Below, in pieces: positions 35,220 through 43,583 of a stretch of DNA of 64,000 nucleotides. The translations under genes were made by a program, and so were the position numbers. This DNA comes from Phycisphaerae bacterium (GTDB lineage: Bacteria; Planctomycetota; Phycisphaerae; Phycisphaerales; SM1A02), in the NCBI GenBank assembly GCA_002716385.1, contig PBAX01000003.1:1-64000 (forward strand). The letters run 5' to 3'. Below the pieces are notes generated by a model. It had not been told where the DNA came from, did no database searches, and worked only from the letters and a program-made list of their open reading frames with translations. The stretch's first letter is position 1, and every line of letters starts with the position of its first letter.

Positions 35220-36008
35220 TCAGGAGGCCGTCTTGCCGCATGCGAGGGTCTTCGTGAACTCCAAGGCAGTCTTGATGGGGTCATCAGACTCCGCCATGCG
35301 TCTCACGAGGGCCGAGCCCACGATGGCCGCTTCGGCGTGTTCGGTCACCAATTGGACGTGTTCCGCCGTCGAGATGCCGAAACCTGCGGCTACAGGGAGG
35401 TCGCTCCTGGACCTGATCATCTCCACCTGCTTATCGATTTCGGGTGCTTGATCGCTTTCGCCGGTGATGCCCGCTCTGGCCAGTAGATAGACGAAGCCTC
35501 GGCAGGCCTCGAGTATCTGATCAGCTCGCTCGCTCGAGGTGGTGGGGGCGATGAGAAAGGTCAGGCCAAGGTCATGATCATCGGCGAGATGACGCAGTCT
35601 TTCGGTATGACTGATATCCATGTCCGGAACAATGAGTCCATCGAAGCCCGAGTCCGCGGCCTGCTGGACGAAGGCCTCGTCGCCCATTCGTTCGATGATC
35701 GATTCGCTCACCATGGCGACGATTCCAATCGACACCCTGTCCCTGACTGATCGAACGACTTCAAAGAGGGATTCGATTCGCAGTCCGTTCTCAAGTGTCC
35801 GATGCATCGACGAGGCGATCACCGGTCCATCGGCGATCGGATCCGAGAATGGGAATCCGATCTCGACGATGTCCGCGCCGGAGTCACCCATGCCGAGTAG
35901 TGTCTGCTCGGTGACTTCCAGGCTCGGGAAGCCGCCGGTGAGAAACGGCATGAGGCCACCGGTATCCGAGTCCTTCAGCTGTTTGAAGATGGCATCTAGG
36001 CGTGACAT
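35220..36008 (-). CDS. trpA: Tryptophan synthase alpha chain
   Basis: A 262-residue TIM-barrel enzyme that cleaves indole-3-glycerol phosphate. PFLTGGFPSLEVTEQTLLG, then ADIVEIGFPFSDPIADGP with the catalytic Glu and the Asp, VYLLARAGITGE, and the phosphate-binding AAGFGISTAEHV with IVGSALVRRM are all present. It needs TrpB as its partner, but trpB is not adjacent; the gene stands with a MazG-like gene instead of in a trp operon. Length is normal. Confidence 0.96.
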   Translation of the reverse strand: MSRLDAIFKQLKDSDTGGLMPFLTGGFPSLEVTEQTLLGMGDSGADIVEIGFPFSDPIADGPVIASSMHRTLENGLRIESLFEVVRSVRDRVSIGIVAMVSESIIERMGDEAFVQQAADSGFDGLIVPDMDISHTERLRHLADDHDLGLTFLIAPTTSSERADQILEACRGFVYLLARAGITGESDQAPEIDKQVEMIRSRSDLPVAAGFGISTAEHVQLVTEHAEAAIVGSALVRRMAESDDPIKTALEFTKTLACGKTAS

Positions 36009-36029
36009 GTCAGGATCCTGTTCACGGTA

Positions 36030-36326
36030 CTACTTGGTTCCTTCAGGGCCGCCATCGGTGAGGTATTTCTCGTGGATGGCCTCGGTGAGGTTCACATCGG
36101 TGATGTTGGCCAGCGTGGCCAGCCAGGCCATGACGTCCGCGAACTCCTCCCGGAGATTCTCGTCGTCTCCATCGCCACGTTCACGCTTGGCGAATGCTTC
36201 CGCCAGTTCGCCGACTTCCTCCATGAACCAGAGAAAGGTCGATGAGACCCCGCGTTTCGAATCGGTCTCGTGGTAGCGAGTCCGAATCATGTCTTGGAAT
36301 TCGCTTATAGTGGTTTCAGTTGTCAT
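36030..36326 (-). CDS. MazG-like nucleotide pyrophosphohydrolase
   Basis: A 98-residue all-alpha NTP-pyrophosphatase of the MazG/HisE-like superfamily. EEVGELAEAFAKRE and REEFADVMAWLATLAN carry the ExxE...ExxD metal-binding pattern. Single-domain members remove pyrophosphate from dNTPs or modified nucleotides. It lies 21 nt upstream of trpA on the same strand and may be co-transcribed. The substrate is unknown. Confidence 0.88.
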   Translation of the reverse strand: MTTETTISEFQDMIRTRYHETDSKRGVSSTFLWFMEEVGELAEAFAKRERGDGDDENLREEFADVMAWLATLANITDVNLTEAIHEKYLTDGGPEGTK

Positions 36327-36450
36327 CGTCCGAACAGAATACTTGTTCTTCGGTGTCAGGGCATATTGCTTGGTCTCTGGACCGATTTCTCATTAATTCT
36401 GGAGTCTCATCATCATTGTTGTAGGCATCATCCTGTGGCTGATACTGAGT

Positions 36451-36759
36451 GTGGTGTTTGCATTTTTGCTCTCGGTTTCTGCTCGCTTCGTTGATCGTGA
36501 CACCGCTGAGTTCGGCGCCTGTTTTAAAGCCAGCCTCCTGGCTGTGGGAGTCAAGACACTCTTGGATTTCTGGGGCATGGAATCGTATGGATGGGCAGTC
36601 GACATGGGTATTAGCCTGCTCATCTGGGGTGTCTCCATCAGCATATTTCTGGGTCTTTCCCTTGTCCGATCATTGCTGATTGCACTGATCTTGGCGATCC
36701 TGCAGTTCGTCATCGGCTTCCTCGTTTTATTTATTCTGGTCGCAGTCGCCCCATCTTGA
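36451..36759 (+). CDS. Small polytopic membrane protein of unknown function, start uncertain
   Basis: Read from the GTG at 36451 it gives 102 residues with three or four membrane helices (SLLIWGVSISIFLGLSL, LLIALILAILQFVIGF). The frame is open back to 36397 and those extra codons encode a first hydrophobic helix (IIIVVGIILWLILS), but contain no ATG, GTG or TTG. A CTGGAG at 36399-36404 would place a Shine-Dalgarno before ATC/ATT codons at 36409-36415. Either the GTG is used and the upstream part is untranslated, or a rare ATT/ATC start is used. No family is recognised. Confidence 0.6.
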   Translation: MVFAFLLSVSARFVDRDTAEFGACFKASLLAVGVKTLLDFWGMESYGWAVDMGISLLIWGVSISIFLGLSLVRSLLIALILAILQFVIGFLVLFILVAVAPS

Positions 36760-36865
36760 GGATCTGTTCAGGGCCTTTTTCCATCCATTCACCGGATGGC
36801 TTTTCCTGTCGCGTCGTGGCGGGTACACTCTTGGGCCGGAACTGGTTCCAGTTCCGGAGATCTGG

Positions 36866-36939
36866 GGCCATTGGCGCAGTTGGCTAGCGCGCTTGTATGA
36901 CACACAAGAGGTCACTGGTTCAAGTCCAGTATGGCCCAC
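36866..36939 (+). tRNA. tRNA-Val (anticodon GAC)
   Basis: Acceptor GGGCCAT pairs with ATGGCCC, with discriminator A. A D-arm with AGTTGGCTAGC, an anticodon stem CTTGT/ACAAG with loop ATGACAC (anticodon GAC) and a T-arm CTGGTTCAAGTCCAG are visible. Length is 74 nt. CCA is not encoded. Confidence 0.94.
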
Positions 36940-36954
36940 TTCTTGAAGACAACG

Positions 36955-36986
36955 AACCCCGCTTCACAGCGGGGTTCCGTCTTTTA
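36955..36986 (+). terminator. Rho-independent terminator after tRNA-Val
   Basis: GAACCCCGC pairs with GCGGGGTTC around a 6-nt loop and is followed by CGTCTTTT, 15 nt past the tRNA end. It lies ahead of the convergent end of the FG-GAP gene. Confidence 0.8.
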
Positions 36987-37010
36987 CTGGGCTGTATTGT
37001 CTGGCAGTCG

Positions 37011-38402
37011 CTAGAGGCAGCTGCCCCAGGCGTCGATGACGCGAAGTAGGTCTTCGATGTCGACCCTGTCGTCGCCACTTATGTCGGATGAGCAGTTCAA
37101 CGAGCAGCCCCAGTCGTTCAGCACGGTCAGGAGATCGTCGATGCTGACGATCATGTTGCCATCGAGGTCTTCAGGGCAATTCACCACGGGTGGTTCCGGA
37201 AGCTGGAACAGATAAGCGGCCCCGGTGTCGGCTCCCGCGGCCGTGTCATTTCGAAACGATCCAAGGATGGCCTGGTTTCCTGAGACGGATAGTCTGCGAC
37301 TGAGGAAATCGCCTGGCGCGGGGTCGGAAGCGATCAACGTGTTTTCATAGGCCCATGAACCATCGGCTCCTCGGCGATATGTGAATGCAGCGCCGCCATT
37401 GGGCTTCTGTAGATCGCTCTCCTCGGCGGCAACGATTACGAGATCGCCCGAGATCCCGACGCAGCGACCGAATCGATCACCAGGCATGCCGCCAACGGCA
37501 GTGAGCTTGGCCACTTCATTCCAATTGCCATCTGGGTCCTCCTCGAAGATGTAGGCGCTACCCGATGATTCGCCTAGATCGTCATCCTCCGAGGCGCCGA
37601 TGATGAGTCGGCCAGCATCCAGCGCCACGTAGGAGCCGAATCGGTCGTCAAGGGCCGCGTCGGAAGCGGTCAGTGTCGAGTGGAGATTCCAGATGCCCGC
37701 GGCGTCCCGCTTGTAGACGAATGTCTTGCCGGTGTACTCCTCAAGGCCGACAGCACCGACGACGCCAATGTCCCCTTGGAGGCTGACGCTGTATCCGTAG
37801 AACAGACTTTCCTGTTCCGCAGGAATATCGAGTCTCTGGATCTCCGGCCAGGCTCCGTCCTCCTGTCGCCGGAAGACACGAACGCTTCCTCGATAATCAT
37901 CGTCTCTGGGGACGGCTACCCAGATGGTGTCTCCATCAAGCGAGACCTCTGCACCGAAGTGGTCCGGGGCCTCGGCATCCCAGGCGGAGATACGAGTCTG
38001 TTGTACCCATTCGCCAGCCGCCGAGCGATCGTAGATGTAGGCGCACCCTGAACGAGACCCCATGTTCCAGCCGTATTCCGCACTGACGATCAGCCGATCG
38101 CCATCGAGGCTGACGCTCGATCCGAACCGATCGTTCGTCGTCATGTCATCGGGGACAAGTTTGGCAACTTCGGTCCAGATCCCGTTCTGCTTCTCGAAGA
38201 TGTAGGCGCTGCCGGTGTCATTCCCGTAGTCATCGCTCTTTGGGGCGGTGATTGCGGCTCGGTCGCCATCAATCGTGACTCTGGAGGCGAAGCGATCCGA
38301 GGGTTCCGCATCGGAATGGACGACCATGGCAGTTTCCTGCAGATCACTCGCGAGCGACATGGATGTCAGAAAGGCCGTGATCGCTAGTATCAAGCATCGC
38401 AT
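37011..38402 (-). CDS. Secreted FG-GAP-like beta-propeller protein with dockerin pair
   Basis: A 463-residue protein from the ATG at 38402 (MRCLILAITAFLTSMSLAS, a signal peptide), with TGGAGA upstream. The body is about seven repeats of the form DRFGSSVSLDGDRLIVSA spaced about 50 residues apart, which fold as integrin-alpha-like FG-GAP blades and bind calcium in known cases. The C-terminus is a dockerin pair (DLDGNMIVSIDDLLTVLNDW, then DISGDDRVDIEDLLRVIDAW). It is exported; function and partner are unknown. The same repeats with DRFG and SVSL are found across planctomycete surface proteins. Confidence 0.86.
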   Translation of the reverse strand: MRCLILAITAFLTSMSLASDLQETAMVVHSDAEPSDRFASRVTIDGDRAAITAPKSDDYGNDTGSAYIFEKQNGIWTEVAKLVPDDMTTNDRFGSSVSLDGDRLIVSAEYGWNMGSRSGCAYIYDRSAAGEWVQQTRISAWDAEAPDHFGAEVSLDGDTIWVAVPRDDDYRGSVRVFRRQEDGAWPEIQRLDIPAEQESLFYGYSVSLQGDIGVVGAVGLEEYTGKTFVYKRDAAGIWNLHSTLTASDAALDDRFGSYVALDAGRLIIGASEDDDLGESSGSAYIFEEDPDGNWNEVAKLTAVGGMPGDRFGRCVGISGDLVIVAAEESDLQKPNGGAAFTYRRGADGSWAYENTLIASDPAPGDFLSRRLSVSGNQAILGSFRNDTAAGADTGAAYLFQLPEPPVVNCPEDLDGNMIVSIDDLLTVLNDWGCSLNCSSDISGDDRVDIEDLLRVIDAWGSCL

Positions 38403-38526
38403 CGGAATAGATCTCCACTTGTCGAGGATTGGCTTCTGCACCCCGACCTCTGCGATAAAAGGTTAGTACCAAATGGATGCAACTGGCAGGATCTTGTGGA
38501 GGAAGTTGGTAATTTTGATCCTTCAA

Positions 38527-38544
38527 GCCTTCTGCTGTGAAGGC
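38527..38544 (+). promoter_or_regulatory. Hairpin just upstream of the DUF1080 gene Shine-Dalgarno
   Basis: GCCTTC-TGCTGT-GAAGGC is a perfect 6-bp stem ending 6 nt before GGAGGT at 38551. Confidence 0.35.
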
Positions 38545-38561
38545 GAGTTTGGAGGTTCGGC

Positions 38562-39677
38562 ATGAATATGCTCTTTGGAATGCACCTTTTGGCAGTCCTG
38601 CTGCCTGCACAGCCTTTGCCCCTGATTGATCCTGAATTCACTGATGGACTGGGTTCGTGGGTGGCATCCGGATCGCAGGACGCCTCATCGATGGTCGTGA
38701 AGGATGGAGGAGGGTCGCCCGATACGAGTGCCGGTGAGTGCGTGCATCTGGCATCCGGTGCAACGATTGAAACACGCGCCCCGATTCTCCGAAGCATGAC
38801 GGTGGGAAAATCGATTCATTTCACGGCATCCCTGGCGGCCAGATCGGGCGAGGGGTCGTCCGTACGCTTCGATCTCGTTGATTCCTCGGGTGCTATCCAC
38901 TGCTCTGATTCGATTGTGCCATCGAAAGAATGGAGTCGCTACAAGGGAGTGCTCATCTCCAAGGCGGATGCACCCGGGCCACTCAGACTGCGGATCACCT
39001 GTGTAGCGGATTCGGGCAGCATTCTGCTGGACAACCTCTCGCTCGAGCTAGTCGATTCAGATGGAGACGGGTTTCATCCTCTGGTCATTGGAGATTCACT
39101 GGAAGGGTGGATTGGTGATATGGACGGCTACATCGTCGAGGACGGCGTCATTAGAGTGAAGTCCGGCACCGGAGGCGATCTGAGGACGAAATCGCAATTT
39201 GACGATTTTCAACTGAGGTTTGAATTTCTGCTTGCACCAGGTTCCAACAACGGGATCGCCGTACGTTCGCCGCTTGAAGGCAATGCCGCATATGAAGGGA
39301 TCGAGATACAGGTCCTGGACAATTTCTCCGAATCGTATTCCACCTTGAAGACGTGGCAGTATCACGGCTCGGCCTACGGACTCATGCCTGCCAAGCGTGG
39401 CTGGATGCTCCCGCCAGGTCAGTGGAATCGTGAAGAGATACGATTGGTTGGTCGGCGTCTGACCGTCACCCTGAATGGTCACGTGATATTGGATGGGGAC
39501 ATCGATCAGGCATTGAAGGAAGGGGCGATGTCCGGCGCTTCGCATCCTGGAGCCGCTCGTTCATCGGGCCATCTCGGGTTCTGTGGGCATGGAACCGAAG
39601 CCTCATTCAGAAACATGAGAATTCGTCCGGTGATCCAAAGGGCCAAGGGCGCTCGGGGCGGTGCTGCGCCTCGTTAA
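38562..39677 (+). CDS. Secreted DUF1080 (3-keto-disaccharide hydrolase-like) protein
   Basis: A 371-residue protein with a signal-like N-terminus (MNMLFGMHLLAVLLPAQPL) and GGAGGT 6 nt before the ATG. Residues about 30-165 form a beta-sandwich resembling a carbohydrate-binding module (SMTVGKSIHFTASLAA). Residues about 170-360 are a DUF1080 concanavalin-like domain: FHPLVIGDSLEGWIGDMDGY, LAPGSNNGIAVRSP, EGIEIQVLD and SGHLGFCGHGTEASFRNMRI. DUF1080 proteins are very common in planctomycetes; some cleave 3-keto-disaccharides. Substrate specificity here cannot be told. Confidence 0.88.
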   Translation: MNMLFGMHLLAVLLPAQPLPLIDPEFTDGLGSWVASGSQDASSMVVKDGGGSPDTSAGECVHLASGATIETRAPILRSMTVGKSIHFTASLAARSGEGSSVRFDLVDSSGAIHCSDSIVPSKEWSRYKGVLISKADAPGPLRLRITCVADSGSILLDNLSLELVDSDGDGFHPLVIGDSLEGWIGDMDGYIVEDGVIRVKSGTGGDLRTKSQFDDFQLRFEFLLAPGSNNGIAVRSPLEGNAAYEGIEIQVLDNFSESYSTLKTWQYHGSAYGLMPAKRGWMLPPGQWNREEIRLVGRRLTVTLNGHVILDGDIDQALKEGAMSGASHPGAARSSGHLGFCGHGTEASFRNMRIRPVIQRAKGARGGAAPR

Positions 39678-39781
39678 AAGGGAGTTGCGCAGTCAAATCC
39701 TCGATAGTCCGCGATTCCACCTTGACACCCCGCAGAGCCAGATCCAGCATTGTGTATCCAAGAAGTCAGGAATGTCGTTCC

Positions 39782-40405
39782 ATGAGTCTGATTCGTCGTA
39801 CAGCAACACTCGTGCTTGCAGCCATTCTCGCGTCTCCTGCGATGGCGGGAATCGAGGCGGTAGTCCGTTGGGGTGACATTTCCTGGGATGAGACAACCGG
39901 GAAGGGCACCATGTCGGTGAAGTGGCAATCCGCCTTTGAGCAGCTCGCCGGCTTCCAGTTCAACATTCCCTGTCAGATCGATTCCATCGCCGCGTTGGAG
40001 TGCAATGAGAACTGGTCGCTGAATCTCATCTCCGATGTCATCATTTGCTACTGCGACACACCGAGTTCATACATACAACCCGGGCCGAATGAGGTCGGGT
40101 TGATCGTGCTCGAATTCACTGCCGAGTTCGGGGATGAGATCGTCTTCGATCAGCCGATCTTTGCCAATGACGACGCTGATTCGATAGATCTCGAATACTC
40201 GGATTCCTTTCGTGTGGGATATCCTCCATGTCCGGCGGATGTATTTCCGCTTGAAGGAGGGGACGGGATAGTCGACATTCAGGAGATGCTCGGCGTGCTG
40301 GCTGATTGGGGTATGTCCGGAAGCGTCTATGACGTCAACTATGACGACATCGTGGACGTATCAGATGTGCTGGAAGTTCTTCAGTCGTGGGGTGAATGCG
40401 GCTGA
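39782..40405 (+). CDS. Secreted protein with cohesin-like domain and dockerin pair
   Basis: A 207-residue protein from the ATG at 39782. MSLIRRTATLVLAAILASPAMAG is a signal peptide. Residues about 24-145 look like a cohesin/CBM-type beta-sandwich: LAGFQFNIPCQIDSI, then a long strand region and LIVLEFTAEFGDEIVFDQP. The last 60 residues are a dockerin pair (DGIVDIQEMLGVLADWGMSG, then YDDIVDVSDVLEVLQSWG). Having both a cohesin-like fold and a dockerin in one small protein is suggestive of homo-association. The cohesin assignment is tentative. Confidence 0.8.
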   Translation: MSLIRRTATLVLAAILASPAMAGIEAVVRWGDISWDETTGKGTMSVKWQSAFEQLAGFQFNIPCQIDSIAALECNENWSLNLISDVIICYCDTPSSYIQPGPNEVGLIVLEFTAEFGDEIVFDQPIFANDDADSIDLEYSDSFRVGYPPCPADVFPLEGGDGIVDIQEMLGVLADWGMSGSVYDVNYDDIVDVSDVLEVLQSWGECG

Positions 40406-40412
40406 ATCCGTT

Positions 40413-40757
40413 CTACTGCACCCGTTCCATCTGAATCTTCTCGTTCAAGGCGGAGTCGGTGAACACGATCTTGTTCGTTCCCTTGAATGCATACTCGTAG
40501 CGGCGTTTTCCCTCATCGAGTGACAGGACGCCACCGCGGGCGGTCCAGTGCCCGGTCAACGCTCTTTCTGTGTCGGCGTATCTGGCGACAGCCGTGTATG
40601 TGCCATCTGGTGCCAAGGTCATCGAGCTGAATTCGAACGGTCGTTCGGCCACCGTTCCCTGGCCCGTCCATGAGCCAACCAGCGTGTCTTTCACTGAGCA
40701 GCCAGTTGTCATCAGCAGTGCGAGGATGCTCAGGGTTCCGAGTCTTGGTGAGGTCAT
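40413..40757 (-). CDS. Small lipoprotein of unknown function
   Basis: A 114-residue protein from the ATG at 40757 with AAGGAAC about 10 nt upstream. MTSPRLGTLSILALLMTTGC is a lipoprotein signal with lipobox MTTGC. The mature part is a small beta-barrel-like fold of the lipocalin/META type: GSWTGQGTVAERPFEFSS, LAPDGTYTAVARYAD, GHWTARGGVLSLDEG. Such proteins usually bind small ligands or sit at the outer membrane. It is convergent with the cohesin-like gene, 7 nt away. Confidence 0.75.
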   Translation of the reverse strand: MTSPRLGTLSILALLMTTGCSVKDTLVGSWTGQGTVAERPFEFSSMTLAPDGTYTAVARYADTERALTGHWTARGGVLSLDEGKRRYEYAFKGTNKIVFTDSALNEKIQMERVQ

Positions 40758-40945
40758 GGGTGGCTGTTCCTTCGTGGTTTCTGGGGACAAGCTGTTGCCA
40801 GCTAGTATCGGCGAGGCGTGTGTTTCTTGATGGGAAACCGCCTTCTTTTCGACTGCTTTCTCATGAACATTTGCCAATAAAGGATTTACGTCCTTATCCC
40901 GAAATGTGCACGATTTGTCCACGCTCGGATTGCGTCTGTTCGTGG

Positions 40946-40954
40946 TGCTATAAC
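40946..40954 (+). promoter_or_regulatory. Candidate extended -10 promoter for the HTH-receiver gene
   Basis: TGCTATAAC at 40946-40954 fits TGnTATAAT, about 50 nt before the GTG start at 41005. No matching -35 at normal spacing was found, as extended -10 promoters may lack one. Confidence 0.4.
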
Positions 40955-41004
40955 GGGAGTCGAGAGTCCGATATTTACAGCCGGGCTCGGTTCAAGGGGT
41001 CAGA

Positions 41005-41613
41005 GTGGGAACGATCGCATTCGATGTCGATGTGAAGCCGATTGAGCAGGCGAAGAAGGTCTACACGACCGGGGAAGTGGCTGCATTGACAGGCTTGTCC
41101 CAGCAGACCGTCATTCGATGCTTCGACTCCGGAAGGATCGGAGGCTTTCGGGTTCCAGGCTCCACCTCTCGACGAATACCACATCACGAGCTTGAGACAT
41201 TCATGCGTGATCATCAGATTCCGATGCAGGACGATCAATCGGATGCATCTCGGTATCGGGTTCTCTTGATCGATGATGAGCAACAAACAGTCGACGTCAT
41301 CTCCCAGGTACTGGAGGCAATGCAGGGCATTGGCCTGGAGGTGGCATCGACAGCGTGGGAGGCAGGCTTGCTTGCCGCAACCACGAATCCGGACATGGTG
41401 ATCGTCAATGCCAGATTGCAGGATCTCAACATGGAACAGGTCTGTCGAAGCCTGCAGGAATTGTCGAAGCCGGTTCAAGTGACCGTTCTGGCCCGGCGTT
41501 TCCGGGGAGAAGAAAAGGATCTTCTTCGGCAACTTGGCGTTGATTCATTCCTCAGGCCTCCACTGGTAGAGGAACAGGTCATCGACTTGCTGCCCAGCAG
41601 TCTGATCATGTGA
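41005..41613 (+). CDS. Excisionase-type HTH protein fused to a degenerate receiver domain
   Basis: A 202-residue protein from a GTG at 41005 with AAGGGG 6 nt upstream. Residues about 18-70 are a MerR/excisionase-type helix-turn-helix (YTTGEVAALTGLSQQTVIRC, then FRVPGSTSRRIPHHELETF). Residues about 85-200 match a CheY-like receiver: VLLIDDEQQTVDVIS with the acidic pair D90-D91, but the phosphoacceptor position in DMVIVNARLQ is Asn135, and the conserved Lys-Pro is Arg184-Pro185. It is therefore probably phosphorylation-independent. HTH-receiver fusions of this kind are frequent in planctomycetes; their targets are unknown. Confidence 0.85.
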   Translation: MGTIAFDVDVKPIEQAKKVYTTGEVAALTGLSQQTVIRCFDSGRIGGFRVPGSTSRRIPHHELETFMRDHQIPMQDDQSDASRYRVLLIDDEQQTVDVISQVLEAMQGIGLEVASTAWEAGLLAATTNPDMVIVNARLQDLNMEQVCRSLQELSKPVQVTVLARRFRGEEKDLLRQLGVDSFLRPPLVEEQVIDLLPSSLIM

Positions 41614-41633
41614 CGAGAGTCATGCTTCGGAAT

Positions 41634-41670
41634 CAGAAAGGCCTCGTCAGGAAACTGTCGAGGCCTTCTG
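41634..41670. terminator. Bidirectional terminator hairpin between HTH-receiver and ABC exporter genes
   Basis: AAGGCCTCG (41638-41646) pairs with CGAGGCCTT (41659-41667), with further pairing outward and a CAG-GAAA-CTG inner stem. It lies between convergent genes. The T-run is short. Confidence 0.75.
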
Positions 41671-41677
41671 TCTTGAG

Positions 41678-43483
41678 TCAGGAGTATTCATGTGTTCGGC
41701 CTGTCTGGACATTCCAGAGTCTGGCATAGTGGCCGTTTCGGGCAATGAGCCCGTCATGAGTTCCTGATTCGACGATGGCGCCCTCGCTCAGGACATGGAT
41801 GGTGTGGGCGTTGCGGACGGTCGAAAGTCGGTGGGCGATCACAATCGTCGTCCTGTTCCGGCACAGGACTTGAAGTGATCTCTGTATCGCCGCTTCCGTC
41901 TCGTTGTCGACACTCGCGGTTGCTTCGTCCAGCATAAGTATCGGCGAATCCTTGAGTACGGCTCTGGCCATGGCGATTCGCTGTCTTTGTCCACCGGAGA
42001 GCTTCTGTCCTCTTTCGCCCACGATTGTTTCGTATCCATCGGGCAGCATGCTGATGAAGTCGTGTGCTTCGGCCCGGCGGGCGGCTTCGACGACCTGTTC
42101 ATAGTCCGGCTCACTCCAGTGCGCAGGATCACTGTCGAGTCCCTGCCATCCATAGGCGATGTTCTCTCGCACGGTGCCATCGAAGAGATAGACGTCCTGG
42201 CTGACAAGCGCCATTGATCGCCGGAGATCCCGCAGTCTCAGATCCCGAACATCAATTCCGTCGATCTCGATCATTCCCGACTGGATGTCGTAGAACCTGA
42301 GAAGAAGCTTGACGAGAGTGCTTTTGCCGGACCCTGTCGATCCGACGATTGCCGTCGTTCTTCCAGCGGCGCATTCGAGATTGAAGTCATGCAGAATGGG
42401 GGTTCTAGATTCATAGGCGAAGCAGACCCCTTTGAACTCCACCGATCCCTCCATGTCACGCGTGGCGAGCGTCTTCTCGCCGTCAATGATGGTGGGGGAG
42501 ATCTCAAGCAGATCAAGGACTCGGCGAGTGGAGGCCATGGCTCGCTGGTACAGGTCGAGAATGCTGCCTACCCGCGTCAATGGCCAGAGGAGTCTTTGAA
42601 TGAGAAACACCAGAGTTGCATAGGCGCCTGCCTCCAGATGCCCTTCGAGCGTGAGCCATCCTCCGTACAGCAGTGTTGTGAGGAAGCCGATCATCACGAC
42701 GATCCGGATGAGCGGACTGAACGCTGCACTGAGCATGATGGCTCTTCTGTTCCGATCGGCGTATTCCAGGCTCTCCGCATGCAGTCGCTGTATCTCGGTC
42801 ATTTCGGCGGTGAAGCTCTTGACGGTTCCGATGCCCGAGAGCGCGTTGGCCAGTCGGGCATTCAGTGTTCCGACCGTTTCGCGAACCCGTGAGTAGTGGG
42901 GCTGGAGCCTTTTCTGGAACCAGAGCGATCCGATGATCACCAGTGGTACTGGAATCATCGAGAGCCAGGCGATCTCGGGCGAGATGAGGAAGAACATCGT
43001 GGTGACAACGGCGCTTGTGACGAATAGTTGGATGATCTCGTTGGCACCGCCATCCAGAAATCGCTCGAGCTGGTTGACGTCGTCCGAGAGAATCGCGAGG
43101 AGTCCGCCCGTCGATTGGTCCTCGAACCATCGCATCTCCAGATCCTGGACATGGGAATAGACGTCCATTCTCGTTTCATGCTGGATGCCCTGTGCGAGAT
43201 TCCTCCAGGCGATGCCCAGCAGCCATTCGAACAGGGACTCGAGGCTCCATATGACGACGGTCGCGATCGCGAGGGCGATCAGTTGATTGAATGGGTCGAT
43301 GATCCCGAACTCGGCAAGCAGGGATTGCTTGCCCTTCACGACCACATCCAGCGCGACGCCGATGATCAGTGGTGGCGCCAGATCAAAGACCTTGTTCAGT
43401 ATCGAGCAAGTCGTGGCCCATGCGATCTGCTTGCGGAATGGTCTTGCATACCGCAGCAGTCTCGGCAGTGGTGCGCCTGTCAT
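41678..43483 (-). CDS. ABC exporter, fused membrane and ATPase domains (MsbA/lipid-exporter type)
   Basis: A 601-residue protein from the ATG at 43483; the frame is open to a TTG at 43525, whose Shine-Dalgarno is no better. Residues about 10-310 hold six membrane helices. Residues about 340-590 hold the nucleotide-binding domain: Walker A GSTGSGKST, Q-loop VSQDVYLFDG, signature LSGGQRQRIAMARAV, Walker B ILMLDEATASVD and H-loop VIAHRLSTVRNA. All catalytic residues are canonical, so a homodimer is likely. The substrate could be a lipid, peptide or drug. It lies just downstream of the superoxide dismutase terminator. Confidence 0.93.
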   Translation of the reverse strand: MTGAPLPRLLRYARPFRKQIAWATTCSILNKVFDLAPPLIIGVALDVVVKGKQSLLAEFGIIDPFNQLIALAIATVVIWSLESLFEWLLGIAWRNLAQGIQHETRMDVYSHVQDLEMRWFEDQSTGGLLAILSDDVNQLERFLDGGANEIIQLFVTSAVVTTMFFLISPEIAWLSMIPVPLVIIGSLWFQKRLQPHYSRVRETVGTLNARLANALSGIGTVKSFTAEMTEIQRLHAESLEYADRNRRAIMLSAAFSPLIRIVVMIGFLTTLLYGGWLTLEGHLEAGAYATLVFLIQRLLWPLTRVGSILDLYQRAMASTRRVLDLLEISPTIIDGEKTLATRDMEGSVEFKGVCFAYESRTPILHDFNLECAAGRTTAIVGSTGSGKSTLVKLLLRFYDIQSGMIEIDGIDVRDLRLRDLRRSMALVSQDVYLFDGTVRENIAYGWQGLDSDPAHWSEPDYEQVVEAARRAEAHDFISMLPDGYETIVGERGQKLSGGQRQRIAMARAVLKDSPILMLDEATASVDNETEAAIQRSLQVLCRNRTTIVIAHRLSTVRNAHTIHVLSEGAIVESGTHDGLIARNGHYARLWNVQTGRTHEYS

Positions 43484-43534
43484 CTTCCTGGGAAGGTCTG
43501 TCTCGGCCGTATTCACTGGAGCCAAAAGTGTAGC

Positions 43535-43561
43535 CGCCCGCGATGAGGTCCATCGCGGGCG
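43535..43561 (-). terminator. Terminator after the superoxide dismutase gene
   Basis: A perfect 11-bp stem (CGCCCGCGATG with CATCGCGGGCG) around a 5-nt loop lies 22 nt past the superoxide dismutase stop on the minus strand, with CTTTT soon after. Confidence 0.8.
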
Positions 43562-43583
43562 ACATTGATTTCTTGAAATGGTG

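Noticed and set aside
36332-36348. GAACA-N7-TGTTC upstream of the MazG-like gene as a possible LexA box
   Set aside because: The spacing does not fit the GAAC-N4-GTTC form or the E. coli CTGT-N8-ACAG form, and it appears only once.
38473-38565. 30-codon frame with a hydrophobic centre overlapping the DUF1080 start (ATGA)
   Set aside because: A leader peptide is possible but the ribosome site is weak and the length too small to judge without conservation.
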